Below are positions 25,715 through 33,668 of a DNA stretch of 33,668 bases, in pieces (position 1 is the stretch's first letter; each line of letters begins with the position of its first letter). The position numbers were made by a program, and so were the translations under genes. The notes beneath the pieces are model-generated. The model was not told where the DNA came from. It saw only the letters and a list, made by a program, of their open reading frames with translations, and searched no databases. Source of the DNA: Nitrospinaceae bacterium (GTDB taxonomy: Bacteria; Nitrospinota; Nitrospinia; Nitrospinales; VA-1). The stretch is from contig CP070799.1 of assembly GCA_020343535.1 (NCBI GenBank), positions 1,690,207 through 1,723,874 on the forward strand, read 5' to 3'.

Positions 25715-26879
25715 GCAAAGCAAGGGCAACACCTTCCTGATGACGCTGGGCATTCTCATCGGGATCGGGTCGCTCACCATTATCGTCGCCATCGGCGAGG
25801 GCGCCAAGGCCAAGGTTCTGGAGCGGATCACCAATCTGGGCTTCGGTCCGGATTCCTTCTCGGTCATGGCGGGGGCGGGCCGCCTGTTCTTCGCCCGAAC
25901 CGATCAGCCCACCAGCATGACCCTGCAAGACGCCGACGACATCCGCGCCATGCCCACTGTGCGTTTCGTCGTGCCCCGGCAGCGGGTTTCCATGCAGGCG
26001 AAATACCGGGAGCGGTTTACCGAGACCCGTGTCTACGGCGTGACACCGGAATGGCAGGACGCGCGCGGCTGGGCGCTGGCGGACGGGTCGTTCTTCGGCG
26101 AAGATGCCATGGAGCGCAAGTAGCGGGTCATCGTGCTTGGGGCGACGCCGGCGAAAAAGCTGTTTGAAGGCGAGGACCCTATCGGGAAAAAAATCCGGCT
26201 CGGCCAGGTGAGCTTCGAGGTCGCCGGCCTATTGCAGGAGAAGGGGCTCACCGAAAGTGGTTACGACCCCGACGACCGGGCGCTGATTCCCCTTACCACC
26301 TCGATATCGCGCCTCCTTAATCAAACCCACCTCCACAGCATCAAGGTGGTGGCCGTGAGGCCCGACAAGGTGGCCGAGGTCATGCAGGCGGTGCGTCTGC
26401 TGCTGCGCCGCAACCACAACCTGTCGCCTCTCGCCGAGGATGATTTCCGCTTTGTCACTCCGGAGGGAATCATGCAGTGGGTCACTCGGTCGGAACAGGC
26501 GCTCAACCGGATGCTGATCCTGGTGTCGACGGTGTCCCTGCTGGTGGGGGGGATTGTCATCATGAATATCCTGTTGGTGTCGATTCGCGAGCGGGTTCGC
26601 GAGATCGGCATCCGCCGCTGTTTCGGCGCGCGCCGGTCCGACATCACCCAGCAGTTCCTGTTTGAGTCGGTGTTCGTGTCTCTCCTGGGCGGGGCGCTCG
26701 GTGTCGCCACGGGACTCGGGGTCTCCCTCCTGCTTGAGCGGCTGGATTTCCTGCCCGCACAGGTGACCTGGGAGCCCTTCGCGCTGGCTTTCGTTTTTTC
26801 AAGCCTTGTTGGGCTTGTTTTTGGCATTCAGCCGGCGCGCCAGGCGGCGCGGCTCAGCCCGGACGAAACCCTGCGATGA
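25671..26879 (+). pseudogene. First MacB/FtsX-type ABC permease, interrupted by an in-frame TAG
   Basis: The frame starts at ATG 25671 (MRIFRNLRQALRGL) with a first helix TFLMTLGILIGIGSLTIIVA and a MacB-type periplasmic domain. At 26121-26123 it reads TAG between AMERK and RVIVLGATPAKKLFEGEDPIGKK. It then continues in the same frame to 26879 through the rest of the periplasmic domain and three more helices (MLILVSTVSLLVGGIVIMNI and two C-terminal). Residues around the stop match the usual flow of the family (VVVLG..A..LFG..DPIGK). A single C-to-T change of a CAG would account for it. Without the stop the protein would be 402 residues, close to its neighbour. It is either a true nonsense mutation or a consensus error. 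Confidence 0.85.
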
Positions 26880-26892
26880 AGGGGTTCCGCCG

Positions 26893-28107
26893 ATGAAGAC
26901 CTTCCTGAGTCTCACCGCGATGACCCTCGCCTCGAATAAAATGCGGACCTTTCTTGCGTCGCTCGGCGTCATGATCGGCATCGCCTCGGTCATCATCATG
27001 GTGTCCATCGGCAAGGGGTCGGAACAGGAGGTCCTGGACGTCATCGCACAGATGGGTGAAAACCTCATTACCATCAATGCCGGTGAGATGAAGCGCCGCG
27101 GGGGCCGGCTCCGCCTCACCGGCCAGGTGACCACGCTCACCGTCCGCGACGCGCGCCAGATGGCGCGGGAAGTCCCGGAACTTGCGGAAGTGGCGCCTTT
27201 CAATTTTCAACGCATGCAGGTGAAAGCCGGAAACCTGGCCGCGGAAACCACCGTCGCCGGGTCGACGCCGAACTTTCTCAAGGTGCGCGGCTATTCGGTG
27301 GAGACCGGCGCGTTCTTTGAAGAAAAGGACATGAAGCAGGCGGGCCGCGTGGTGGTGATTGGGCCGACGGTGGTCAAGAATGTGTTTGGCGATGAGCCGG
27401 CGGTGGGGCGGGTCCTGCGTGTCGGCCCGGTTCCCTTCAAGGTCGTCGGCGTCTTTCGCGCCAAGGGGCTGGACACCGATGGCATGGATCAGGACGACAT
27501 CGTCGTGATTCCGCTCACCGCGCTGCAAAGGCGCGTGCTCAATAAAAATTTCATCAGCACCATTTACGCCCGCGCGGATTCCAGGAAGAACATCGACCGG
27601 GCGGTGCGGGGGATTCGGGATGTTTTAAGGAAACGGCACAAGCTGCGGGGCGAGGAGGAGGACGATTTCACCATCGTCAGCCAGCTGGATCTTGAGGCGC
27701 TGAAGCAGGAAACCAGCGAGCTGTTCACCCGGTTGATCGCTGGCGTGGCGGCGATATCGCTGGTGGTGGGAGGCATTGGCATTCTCGCGGTCATGCTCGT
27801 TTCGGTCAAGGAACGTACGCGCGAAATCGGCCTGCGCCGCGCCCTTGGAGCGACCCGCGGGGCCATCATCCGGCAGTTCGTTCTTGAATCGGTGGCGATC
27901 GGGGTGATGGGCGGTGTTATCGGTATTGTGCTGGGCGTCAGCCTCACGCTGGGGCTCGACCGCTTCGGCCCCTGGACGCTCGTGCTTCATATGCCGTCGG
28001 TGTATTTGGCCACCGGGGTGTGCGTGCTGATCGGCCTGTTGTTCGGCGTGGGCCCGGCCGTCAAGGCTTCCCGCCTCGACCCCATGGCGGCGCTGACGGT
28101 GGAATAA
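26893..28107 (+). CDS. Second MacB/FtsX-type ABC transporter permease
   Basis: The 404-residue membrane protein has four helices in the FtsX arrangement. One is near the N-terminus (FLASLGVMIGIASVIIMVSIG), followed by a large periplasmic MacB-type domain (about 45-270). Three are at the C-terminus (about 280-400), including ISLVVGGIGILAVMLVSVKERTREIGLRRALGA, read in parts. It ends with the usual P-V-K-A-SRLDPMAALTVE tail. The ATG at 26893 begins MKTFLSLTAMTLASNKMRTF and follows the first permease by 13 bases; the longer in-frame start at 26806 is inside that gene. It presumably forms a heterodimer with the first permease. Confidence 0.92.
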   Translation: MKTFLSLTAMTLASNKMRTFLASLGVMIGIASVIIMVSIGKGSEQEVLDVIAQMGENLITINAGEMKRRGGRLRLTGQVTTLTVRDARQMAREVPELAEVAPFNFQRMQVKAGNLAAETTVAGSTPNFLKVRGYSVETGAFFEEKDMKQAGRVVVIGPTVVKNVFGDEPAVGRVLRVGPVPFKVVGVFRAKGLDTDGMDQDDIVVIPLTALQRRVLNKNFISTIYARADSRKNIDRAVRGIRDVLRKRHKLRGEEEDDFTIVSQLDLEALKQETSELFTRLIAGVAAISLVVGGIGILAVMLVSVKERTREIGLRRALGATRGAIIRQFVLESVAIGVMGGVIGIVLGVSLTLGLDRFGPWTLVLHMPSVYLATGVCVLIGLLFGVGPAVKASRLDPMAALTVE

Positions 28108-28139
28108 AAAAAGCCCGCCTCCCTCGCGGGAAGCGGGCT
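28106..28139 (-). terminator. Rho-independent terminator for the PuuD-like gene
   Basis: Read on the minus strand, AGCCCGC (28139-28133) pairs with GCGGGCT (28118-28112), with an inner TCCC/GGGA stem. A run of seven T follows (28112-28106). It overlaps the last base pairs of the plus-strand permease stop codon. Confidence 0.8.
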
Positions 28140-28169
28140 CGCTCGGTACCTGATAAAAACGGGATCTGC

Positions 28170-28634
28170 CTAGAAGCCGAGGCCGCCGTGGTTGGCGGCC
28201 ACCATGCCGACGAGCATCGGCAGCGACAGCCAGGCGTTGGTGCGGCTTGCCAGAAATGCGTGCCGCTTGGCTTTCGCCAGTGCATCGCCCTCAAGTTCTC
28301 CGGCGATAATTTTCTTCTGGTTCGGCCAGATGATGAACCAGACGTTGCCGGCCATGATGATGCCGAGCAGCATGCCTACCATGATCTCTGCACTCGGGAT
28401 GCCTTCCACCGTGCCGCGGCCGGCGATGTAGTAGGCGATGCCCGTGACCACAGTCAGGAGAGCGGCCCAACGGAACAGAAACAGCGCCCTCGGCAGGATG
28501 ATCTGCGTGTAGGGTTTCGCCGCGCCCGCCTCGGTCATTTGAGGCATGGACTGCACTTGAACCAGGTTGAAGAAGTACAGCAAGCCGATCCACAGAATGC
28601 CGACTAATACGTGAAGAAATTCATATACCCACAT
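28170..28634 (-). CDS. PuuD-like (urate hydroxylase N-terminal domain-like) membrane protein
   Basis: The 154-residue protein has four hydrophobic helices (about 5-25, 50-68, 82-104 and 135-150). The motifs VGILWIGLLYFFNLVQVQ and GNVWFIIWPNQKKII are typical of the membrane part of PuuD-like proteins (DUF989). Full-length PuuD is about twice as long and ends in a cytochrome c domain, absent here. Urate hydroxylation should therefore not be assumed; the short form is of unknown function. GGGGAG lies 5 bases before the ATG. It ends at a clear minus-strand terminator and is probably transcribed alone. An inverted repeat at 28694-28707 lies upstream. Confidence 0.75.
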   Translation of the reverse strand: MWVYEFLHVLVGILWIGLLYFFNLVQVQSMPQMTEAGAAKPYTQIILPRALFLFRWAALLTVVTGIAYYIAGRGTVEGIPSAEIMVGMLLGIIMAGNVWFIIWPNQKKIIAGELEGDALAKAKRHAFLASRTNAWLSLPMLVGMVAANHGGLGF

Positions 28635-28693
28635 ATTCTCTCCCCATTCCTTTCTTATAAATTTATAAAGCCGAATGATTGGTATTAATAACC

Positions 28694-28707
28694 CTGCAAA
28701 ATTGCAG
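28694..28707. repeat. Short inverted repeat upstream of the PuuD-like gene
   Basis: CTGCAA (28694-28699) and TTGCAG (28702-28707) form a perfect 6-bp inverted repeat around AA, about 60 bases upstream of the start at 28634. Possible operator; no other gene is present in 28635-28865. Confidence 0.35.
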
Positions 28708-28865
28708 CAGGTTGGGACGATCGGGTTAGGTTGCTGAATTGTAGGATGGCAATCGGTGGTCCAGGATTCAACTTTTCTGGACGCCTGTGATGGAATTTTA
28801 CCTTATTTCGCCCACAAAGCCAATCTTTATGGCCTCGCAAATCGGTGAATGCGGCAACGGGCGCT

Positions 28866-29201
28866 TTAACCGCGCATCCACAGGATAAAAAACAGGATCG
28901 CAGTGAGGGCCAGCGCTGCGGTGACAAGCGGTTGCTGGTGGAAAGGTGGTGTAACCGGCGTTCTGGAAAGGGGAGGGGCCGGCAACTCGCTGTCCTCGGG
29001 AGCCGCGGGATTTTTCTGCGGCTGCAAATTCCTTCGGAGGGAGGCGTTTTCACGTTCGAGTTTTTCGATGCGGTTTTTCAGTTGCAGGCGTTCCAGCTTG
29101 AGGGATTTGGAACGCTCGATTTCCCGCCTTAAGGCTTCCTCCGGCCCCAGGGTGATGCCGTCGTCTTCGAAAGGCTCCTGCCATTTGCCGTCGTCGGTCA
29201 T
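28866..29201 (-). CDS. Small tail-anchored coiled-coil protein, function unknown
   Basis: The 111-residue protein has an acidic N-terminus. A charged helix with heptad-like leucines follows (about 22-58, containing LKLERLQLKNRIEKLERENA), then a proline-rich linker (about 60-90). A single C-terminal hydrophobic helix, PLVTAALALTAILFFILWM (about 91-109), ends it. This layout predicts a tail-anchored inner-membrane protein with a cytoplasmic coiled coil. I do not recognise a family. There is no strong ribosome site. The gap to the aldo/keto reductase gene upstream is 54 bases, so the two may be cotranscribed. Confidence 0.65.
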   Translation of the reverse strand: MTDDGKWQEPFEDDGITLGPEEALRREIERSKSLKLERLQLKNRIEKLERENASLRRNLQPQKNPAAPEDSELPAPPLSRTPVTPPFHQQPLVTAALALTAILFFILWMRG

Positions 29202-29255
29202 GGGAATGCAACGTCCAAGGTGAATAACAGCCGGGGAGAATATAGCTCAATCTGG

Positions 29256-30203
29256 CTAAGCACCGCCTTTGATCAGGGCAAAGGCCTCGCTGGCTGCGTT
29301 GAGGCGTGCGTGTTGATCTTCGTCGAGCGTGAGTTGCTGCGCGCCCGCGAAGCCCGCCACCTGGCTGGCCTTTCTGGAACCCACCACGGCGGTGAAAATA
29401 TTATCCTGTGAAAGCGCCCAGGCCACCGCCACGGCGGCCGGAGCGACCCCGGCTTCATCGGCGATTTCCTCGACCGTCTGGTAAACCTTGAGCGCGTGCG
29501 GGAAGAGCGGCTCGTTGTACAGGGGATTGCTTTGCCGGGTGGGCGATTTTTTCGCCTCCTTGTCCAGGCGCCCCGCGAGCAGACCCTGGGCGGTGGGTGA
29601 ATAGGCCATATAGCCGATGTGCGCCCGCCTGCAGGTATCGCGGGTGGCGCCTTCAAACTCGCGTTCCAGCAGGTTGTAAGGCACCTGATTGACGGAGAAT
29701 TCACTGAGGTTCGGGCCGAGGCGCACCAGGTCGTCCTGATGAAAATTGGACAGGCCGACGAGCCGCGCCTTGCCGCTTTTTTTTAGGGCGGTCATGGCTT
29801 CCACGAGCCGGGCGGATTTTTCCTCGCTGTCGAAGTACGGCCCTGGCCAGTGGATGAGATAAGCATCGACATAATCGCGGCCGAGGGCGGTAAGGCTTGC
29901 TTCGAGATGGCCCTGATAGCTGGCGATGGATAGTTCGGCGTCGGGCCAGATTTTGGAAATGATGACAACGTCATTTTTCCGGGGCCCGAGGGCCCTTGCC
30001 AGCCGCCGTTCGGATTCACCGTCGCCGTATCCCTCCGCGGTATCGAACGCGGTGATGCCCGCGTCGAGCGCGGCTTGCACCACCGCATCGGCTTCCAGCG
30101 GCGTGCACCGGTCTCCCCAGCCTTCGCGAGGGGCGAGCTGCCAGCAGCCGAAGGTGATCCGGCTCCAGTTTTTCCGCAAGGCCTGCCCCAGGGTATCGCC
30201 CAC
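29256..30203 (-). CDS. Aldo/keto reductase family oxidoreductase
   Basis: The 315-residue protein has the complete AKR tetrad: Asp54 in FDTAEGYGDGESE, Tyr59, Lys84 in IISKIWPD and His118 in YLIHWPGP. NADPH-binding elements include VGLSNF, VNQVPYNLLERE and the C-terminal VVGSRKASQVAGFAGA. Such enzymes reduce aldehydes or ketones with NADPH in the cytoplasm; the substrate is not predictable. The start begins MGDTLGQALRKNWSRITFGCWQL. It follows the 30205-30507 gene on the same strand by a single base, so the two form one unit. Confidence 0.92.
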   Translation of the reverse strand: MGDTLGQALRKNWSRITFGCWQLAPREGWGDRCTPLEADAVVQAALDAGITAFDTAEGYGDGESERRLARALGPRKNDVVIISKIWPDAELSIASYQGHLEASLTALGRDYVDAYLIHWPGPYFDSEEKSARLVEAMTALKKSGKARLVGLSNFHQDDLVRLGPNLSEFSVNQVPYNLLEREFEGATRDTCRRAHIGYMAYSPTAQGLLAGRLDKEAKKSPTRQSNPLYNEPLFPHALKVYQTVEEIADEAGVAPAAVAVAWALSQDNIFTAVVGSRKASQVAGFAGAQQLTLDEDQHARLNAASEAFALIKGGA

Positions 30204-30204
30204 G

Positions 30205-30507
30205 TTATCTCAGGATAAAGGTAATGGTTCTTTGCCGGCGCATATTATCGCCTTCCCCGTAGGGGCCGAAGGAATCCTGCCAATCGAAGATGCGGTTTTT
30301 CATCTTCCAGACGCGGTAGGCCGCCAGCAGGATGGAGACCCCCGCGAACAAAATGAAAGATGCGAACAGGAACGCGATGAACTCGGGAAATATGAAAATC
30401 AAGATCGCGAGGGCCACGAGAAAAACGCCTAGCGTGAGAAGACCCTTCCGCATGGCCCGGTAGCCCTGGTCGAAAATATCGTTTGCATGACCCCATTCCT
30501 CAGGCAT
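30205..30507 (-). CDS. Small two-helix membrane protein of unknown function
   Basis: The 100-residue protein has two adjacent hydrophobic helices (about 22-39 and 42-62) and a charged C-terminal tail ending MRRQRTITFILR. An excellent ribosome site AAAGGAGG lies 5 bases before the ATG, which supports the start. The aldo/keto reductase gene begins directly after its stop. No family is recognised. Confidence 0.8.
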   Translation of the reverse strand: MPEEWGHANDIFDQGYRAMRKGLLTLGVFLVALAILIFIFPEFIAFLFASFILFAGVSILLAAYRVWKMKNRIFDWQDSFGPYGEGDNMRRQRTITFILR

Positions 30508-30815
30508 GAGCGCCTCCTTTCATGTCATGCTCAAACAATAAGATCGGCCAGGGGGTCTGTCAAGGCCACTCCTGATGGAAGGAAGGGAGGCGATGTGCCC
30601 TGGTTTCTGCTGAGGAGGATCATTAATGCGCGAAGCTTGTTTGTTTTTAGATTGTTAGTTATACTGAAAGTGTAATTTTGCTGCCGCCGTCGAGATCAGG
30701 CAAGAGGGATGCAACGCTCGCCGAGCCAACTTGGCCCATTCACTTCAGTTATCCGGTTCACGGAATCCCCGCCCCTTCGCGGATTTTTTCTCATTTTTCA
30801 GGGTTTAAAGGATCT
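30508..30815. other. 308-base intergenic region between divergent genes
   Basis: Nothing coding is supported here. It carries the ribosome site of the minus-strand gene next to 30508, a plus-strand promoter candidate at 30637-30665, and an AT-rich stretch around 30640-30680. An AAAGGA ribosome site (30808-30813) precedes the ATG at 30816. Confidence 0.7.
30637..30665 (+). promoter_or_regulatory. Candidate sigma70 promoter for the second spermidine-synthase-like gene
   Basis: TTGTTT (30637-30642), 17 bases, then TATACT (30660-30665). The transcript would have a leader of about 145 bases before ATG 30816. Confidence 0.5.
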
Positions 30816-33337
30816 ATGGATGATAAGCGATTGTCTCGTCTGACCGTACTGTCCATTCTTCTCGTATTTTTGACCGGTTGTACGGCGCTGGTGTTTCAAA
30901 ACACCTGGCATCAATATCTGACCTATCTTCTTGGTTCGTAATCCGAATCGGCCGCTCTCATCATTTCCGTATTTCTGGGCGGCATGTCCCTGGGCTACTT
31001 TCTGTATGGCCGGCTTTCACAACGTTATCGGGCGAATCTTTTTAAAGTATACGGAGCGACTGAGTTTTTCATCGGCATCTGGGCCTTGTTTTCGCCGAAT
31101 ATCTACCAGGCGCTGGCGATGGTCAAGCTTACCGGCTTTCCCGGTGAACTCGGGGTCACGGTGTTATTCCTCGGCATTCCCACGGTGTTGATGGGTGCGA
31201 CCATTCCCATTTTGACGCAGGCCCTTAGCCTTCATGTCAAAACCGCCACACGGATTCATTCTCTCGTTTACGGGATCAATACGCTGGGCGCCGCGACGGG
31301 TTCGATGCTGGCGGGGTTTTATTTTCTGCCGAGGTTGGGGCTTCCCCTGAGCCTGATGTATTGTGGGGCAATCAATCTGCTGGTCGGAGTATCGTTTTAT
31401 TTTTTGAGTCCCATTTGGAGCCGGGGTTATTTTTTCGATTCTCCTCCGAAGCAGGCCCCGGCGAAAAACCGCTCCCGGAAAGGCCCAGCCTGGAACTGGC
31501 TTTGGAGCATCGCTTTCCTTTCGGGGTTTATCACCATTGGCCTGGAGATCATCATGATCCGGTTGATGGGGCTTGCAGCGGGGTCTTCGACCTATTCTTT
31601 TTCACTGATCGTGGGAATATTTTTGGTGTGCATCGCCCTGGGGGGGGCTCTGGTCGGCAGGATTAAAAGCATTCCCAGGTGGAGTCTGATATTTCTGTTG
31701 CTCGCGGCCGGAGGTTCTTTATTATTGCTCTACCGGTCGGTCGAAACCTGGCCTTACTACGTGCATATTTTACGCACGTTCTTCACATCCAACCCCGAGA
31801 CCTTCCCGGTTTATTTCGCGGCGTTGTCGATGGCCGTCATGCTGGTGTTGCTGGTGCCGATTTCATTGTGTGGGGCGACCTTGCCTCTTTGTTTCGATTA
31901 TCTGAAAAGAAAGCAAAAGGAATTGGGCCGGGAGTCAGGCTCGCTCTACGCCATAAACACCCTGGGGTGCGTGCTGGGCGCTCTTCAGCCGGGATACTCC
32001 CTTTTGCACTGGTTCAACCTGAATGAGATTTTCCTGTTCATCATTTATCTCAATGGGCTGGCGATGCTGATAGCCCTGTTGAAGTTGATGCCGGAACTGT
32101 CGCGCCGGGCGGCAGTGGGGTTTGTCGGTGCGGCAGGCGTTCTGGCTGCATTTCTGTTCGCGCAACCCTTGTGGGAAAATCAGTACCTGGCGTTGGGGGC
32201 TTTTCGCACGCAGGAGAAAATAGCGCCGTCGTTCAACGGGCCTGAGGCCTTGCTTTACCCGCATAAAGCGCTTTATTACGATGACGGACCGGTGGTGTCG
32301 GTTTCGGTCCTTCCCGATGGGCAGCAACCTCCAGGGCTCGCGATCCAGGTGAACGGAAAACCGGAAGGCCACACGAAGGCCGATTTCTTCACCATGCAAT
32401 TGACAGGTCATATTCCGGTGTTGCTGGCGATTAATCCGGAAAAGACCTGTGTCATCGGTTTTGGTACCGGCATCAGCGCCGGTGTCATGCAAGAGTATCC
32501 TGAAGTGGGGCAAGTGGATTTAATCGAGATCAATGCCAAGGTCCTGGAAGCGGGGAGATTATTTTCGGATTACAACTACCAGGTCCTGGACAGCCCAAAA
32601 GTGGGAGTGTTTCGTACCGATGCGTTTCGCTTTTTCCGCCTGGAGAAGGGGCCCTACGATGTTATTGTCAGCGAGCCTAGCAATCCTTGGATGGCCGGGG
32701 TGGCGAATTTGTTCACCTCCGATTTTTATGACTTGGTCCAGCAAAACCTTGCCGAGGACGGAATTTTCTTTCAATGGATTCAGTTTTATTCCCTCTCCCC
32801 CGAGACCTTGAAGCTGGTCGTGAACACCTTTCGATCGAGCTTTCCCTATTACTACTATTTTTACTTGGGGGGGGGGCCGATGCCGGCCTGATGGGCTCGA
32901 AGAAACCTCTGTCGGTGGATCAGTTAATGAAAGCTCATCGGCGATTGCTGGACCCGGAAAAGAACCGTGCCTTGCGGGAGGTGGGCTTTAATCATGTGGC
33001 GCAAATCCTGCAATTGGAAATTTTTTCCGGAGAGGAGATTGATCGATTGTCTGAAGAGGCGGGGATCAATACCCTAGAAAACCCAAAACTCGGGTATTGG
33101 GCCGGAAAAGATTTTTTCCTCAATCAGGGGGTCGATCTATCTAAGGTTGGCGCGAGGGCGTCAGGTCAATTTAACCCGGAATCGATGGCGGTTTCCATGT
33201 GGCGGTCCCATTCGGGGGAAAAGAGCTGGGTGCCCATTCCCGATGCATTTTGCATGGCCTCCCGCGGAACGTGCGACTGGCTGAAGGCCAGAGACCAGGT
33301 GAGCGCGCAGGTGTCTAGGAGGCCTTCTTCCGGCTAA
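30816..33337 (+). pseudogene. Second membrane-bound spermidine-synthase-like gene, with an in-frame TAA and a frameshift
   Basis: The frame starts at ATG 30816 with MDDKRLSRLTVLSILLVFLTGCTALVFQNTW (read in parts). It meets TAA at 30939-30941 after YLLGS and resumes at once in the same frame with SESAALIISVFLGGMSLGYF. A polytopic membrane half follows, then a SpeE-like domain with VIGFGTGISAG (SAM-type loop), LIEINAKVLEAG, DAFRFF and DVIVSEPSNPWMAGVANLF. At a run of ten G (32867-32876) the frame shifts. The C-terminal part continues to 33337 in another frame with LMGSKKPLSVDQLM and INTLENPKLGYW, which fits the end of the family. Eleven or eight G would restore it. Intact length would be about 840 residues. 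Convergent with the glycosylase gene, overlapping by 4 bases. Confidence 0.85.
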
Positions 33338-33668
33338 CTTCCCACCGTTCTTAAAATATTTTTCACCTGATCGAAATCCTGCATTTGCCTGGCCAGCGGG
33401 CGTCGCCAGTTGGTGACGCGCGGGCTGGGATGAAAGAGGGGGAGCAGCAGGAATTCTTGCGTCTGTTCAAGTTGTGCGGCTTTTTCAGGCAGGGTGAAGC
33501 GGGTGCCGAGCAGGTGGTTTACGGCCTTTAGGCCGACGCCGCCCAGGGTGACCACGAGCCTGGGCGAAATAATATCCAGAACCCGGCCAAGGTAATGCGA
33601 GCAGTTCTGGATTTCGCTCGCACGCGGCGTGCGGCTTCGCCCATCTTTCAGCGGCGTGCACAGAACGG
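33334..33668 (-). CDS. Uracil-DNA glycosylase family protein, C-terminal part (runs off right edge)
   Basis: The frame is open from the right edge to a TAG at 33334. It reads VLCTPLKDGRSRTPRASEIQ (read at the edge), then CSHYLGRVLDIISPRLVVTLGG, VGLKAVNHLLG and LLPLFHPSPRVTNWRRPLARQ. The C-x-P, E-x-x-x-C and HPSPR patterns are those of the family 4/5 iron-sulfur uracil-DNA glycosylases, which remove uracil from DNA to start base-excision repair. About 111 residues are visible; the N-terminal half with the water-activating motif and first cluster cysteines lies outside the window. The family number cannot be settled from this part. Confidence 0.82.
   Translation of the reverse strand, partial: VLCTPLKDGRSRTPRASEIQNCSHYLGRVLDIISPRLVVTLGGVGLKAVNHLLGTRFTLPEKAAQLEQTQEFLLLPLFHPSPRVTNWRRPLARQMQDFDQVKNILRTVGS

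Noticed and set aside
26121-30941. Stop-codon reassignment explaining the TAG and TAA interruptions
   Set aside because: Two different stop codons are involved, and both TAG and TAA end other intact genes in the window.

Overview
The window is 33.7 kb of GC-rich chromosome (roughly 60 percent GC by eye). It carries about 30 densely packed, mostly housekeeping genes on both strands. kdsA (LPS Kdo synthesis), a SurA/PpiC-type exported chaperone, a lipoprotein hydrolase and a MacAB-type exporter point to a diderm bacterium. The yggT-divIVA-yggU cluster, the DUF3386-like protein, the short PuuD-like membrane protein and the large membrane-bound spermidine-synthase-like proteins suggest Nitrospinota or a deltaproteobacterium-like lineage. 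That placement is inference with low to moderate confidence. I see no tRNA, rRNA, CRISPR array, transposase or phage gene.

Layout. Positions 1-1722 (minus) hold the N-terminal part of a membrane spermidine-synthase-like protein that runs off the left edge. Positions 1892-4900 (plus) hold a PpiC-type isomerase, a DUF3386-like protein and a cation diffusion facilitator. Positions 4897-7960 (minus) form a tight operon read yggT, divIVA-like, yggU, mtnA, sugar-phosphate nucleotidyltransferase. asnS (plus) and rlmD (minus) converge near 9520. A nucleosidase/phosphorylase gene (plus) converges with the minus operon REC-like protein, kdsA, kelch protein (11829-14173). Positions 14362-18971 (plus) carry nfeD, a lipoprotein alpha/beta hydrolase, proB, a YkgJ-type cysteine-cluster protein and an unknown protein. 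Positions 19195-23486 (plus) carry purA, a CC/Se-motif-like small protein, cstA and nfu. Positions 23700-28107 (plus) encode a MacA-like adaptor, an ABC ATPase and two FtsX/MacB-type permeases. Positions 28170-30507 (minus) carry a PuuD-like membrane protein, a tail-anchored coiled-coil protein, an aldo/keto reductase and a small two-helix membrane protein. A second, broken spermidine-synthase-like gene (30816-33337, plus) and the C-terminal end of a uracil-DNA glycosylase (minus, off the right edge) close the window.

The main anomalies are lesions in otherwise well-formed genes. The first MacB-type permease has an in-frame TAG. The second spermidine-synthase-like gene has an in-frame TAA and a frameshift at a run of ten G. 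The CC/Se-like gene has no good in-frame start, but one extra A in a run of six A would supply one. These are either consensus errors, pseudogenes or, for the G-tract, possible slipped-strand switching. Other points of interest are a degenerate receiver-like protein translationally coupled to kdsA, and a hairpin with a self-complementary loop between divergent genes. I found no convincing new defence or mobile system.
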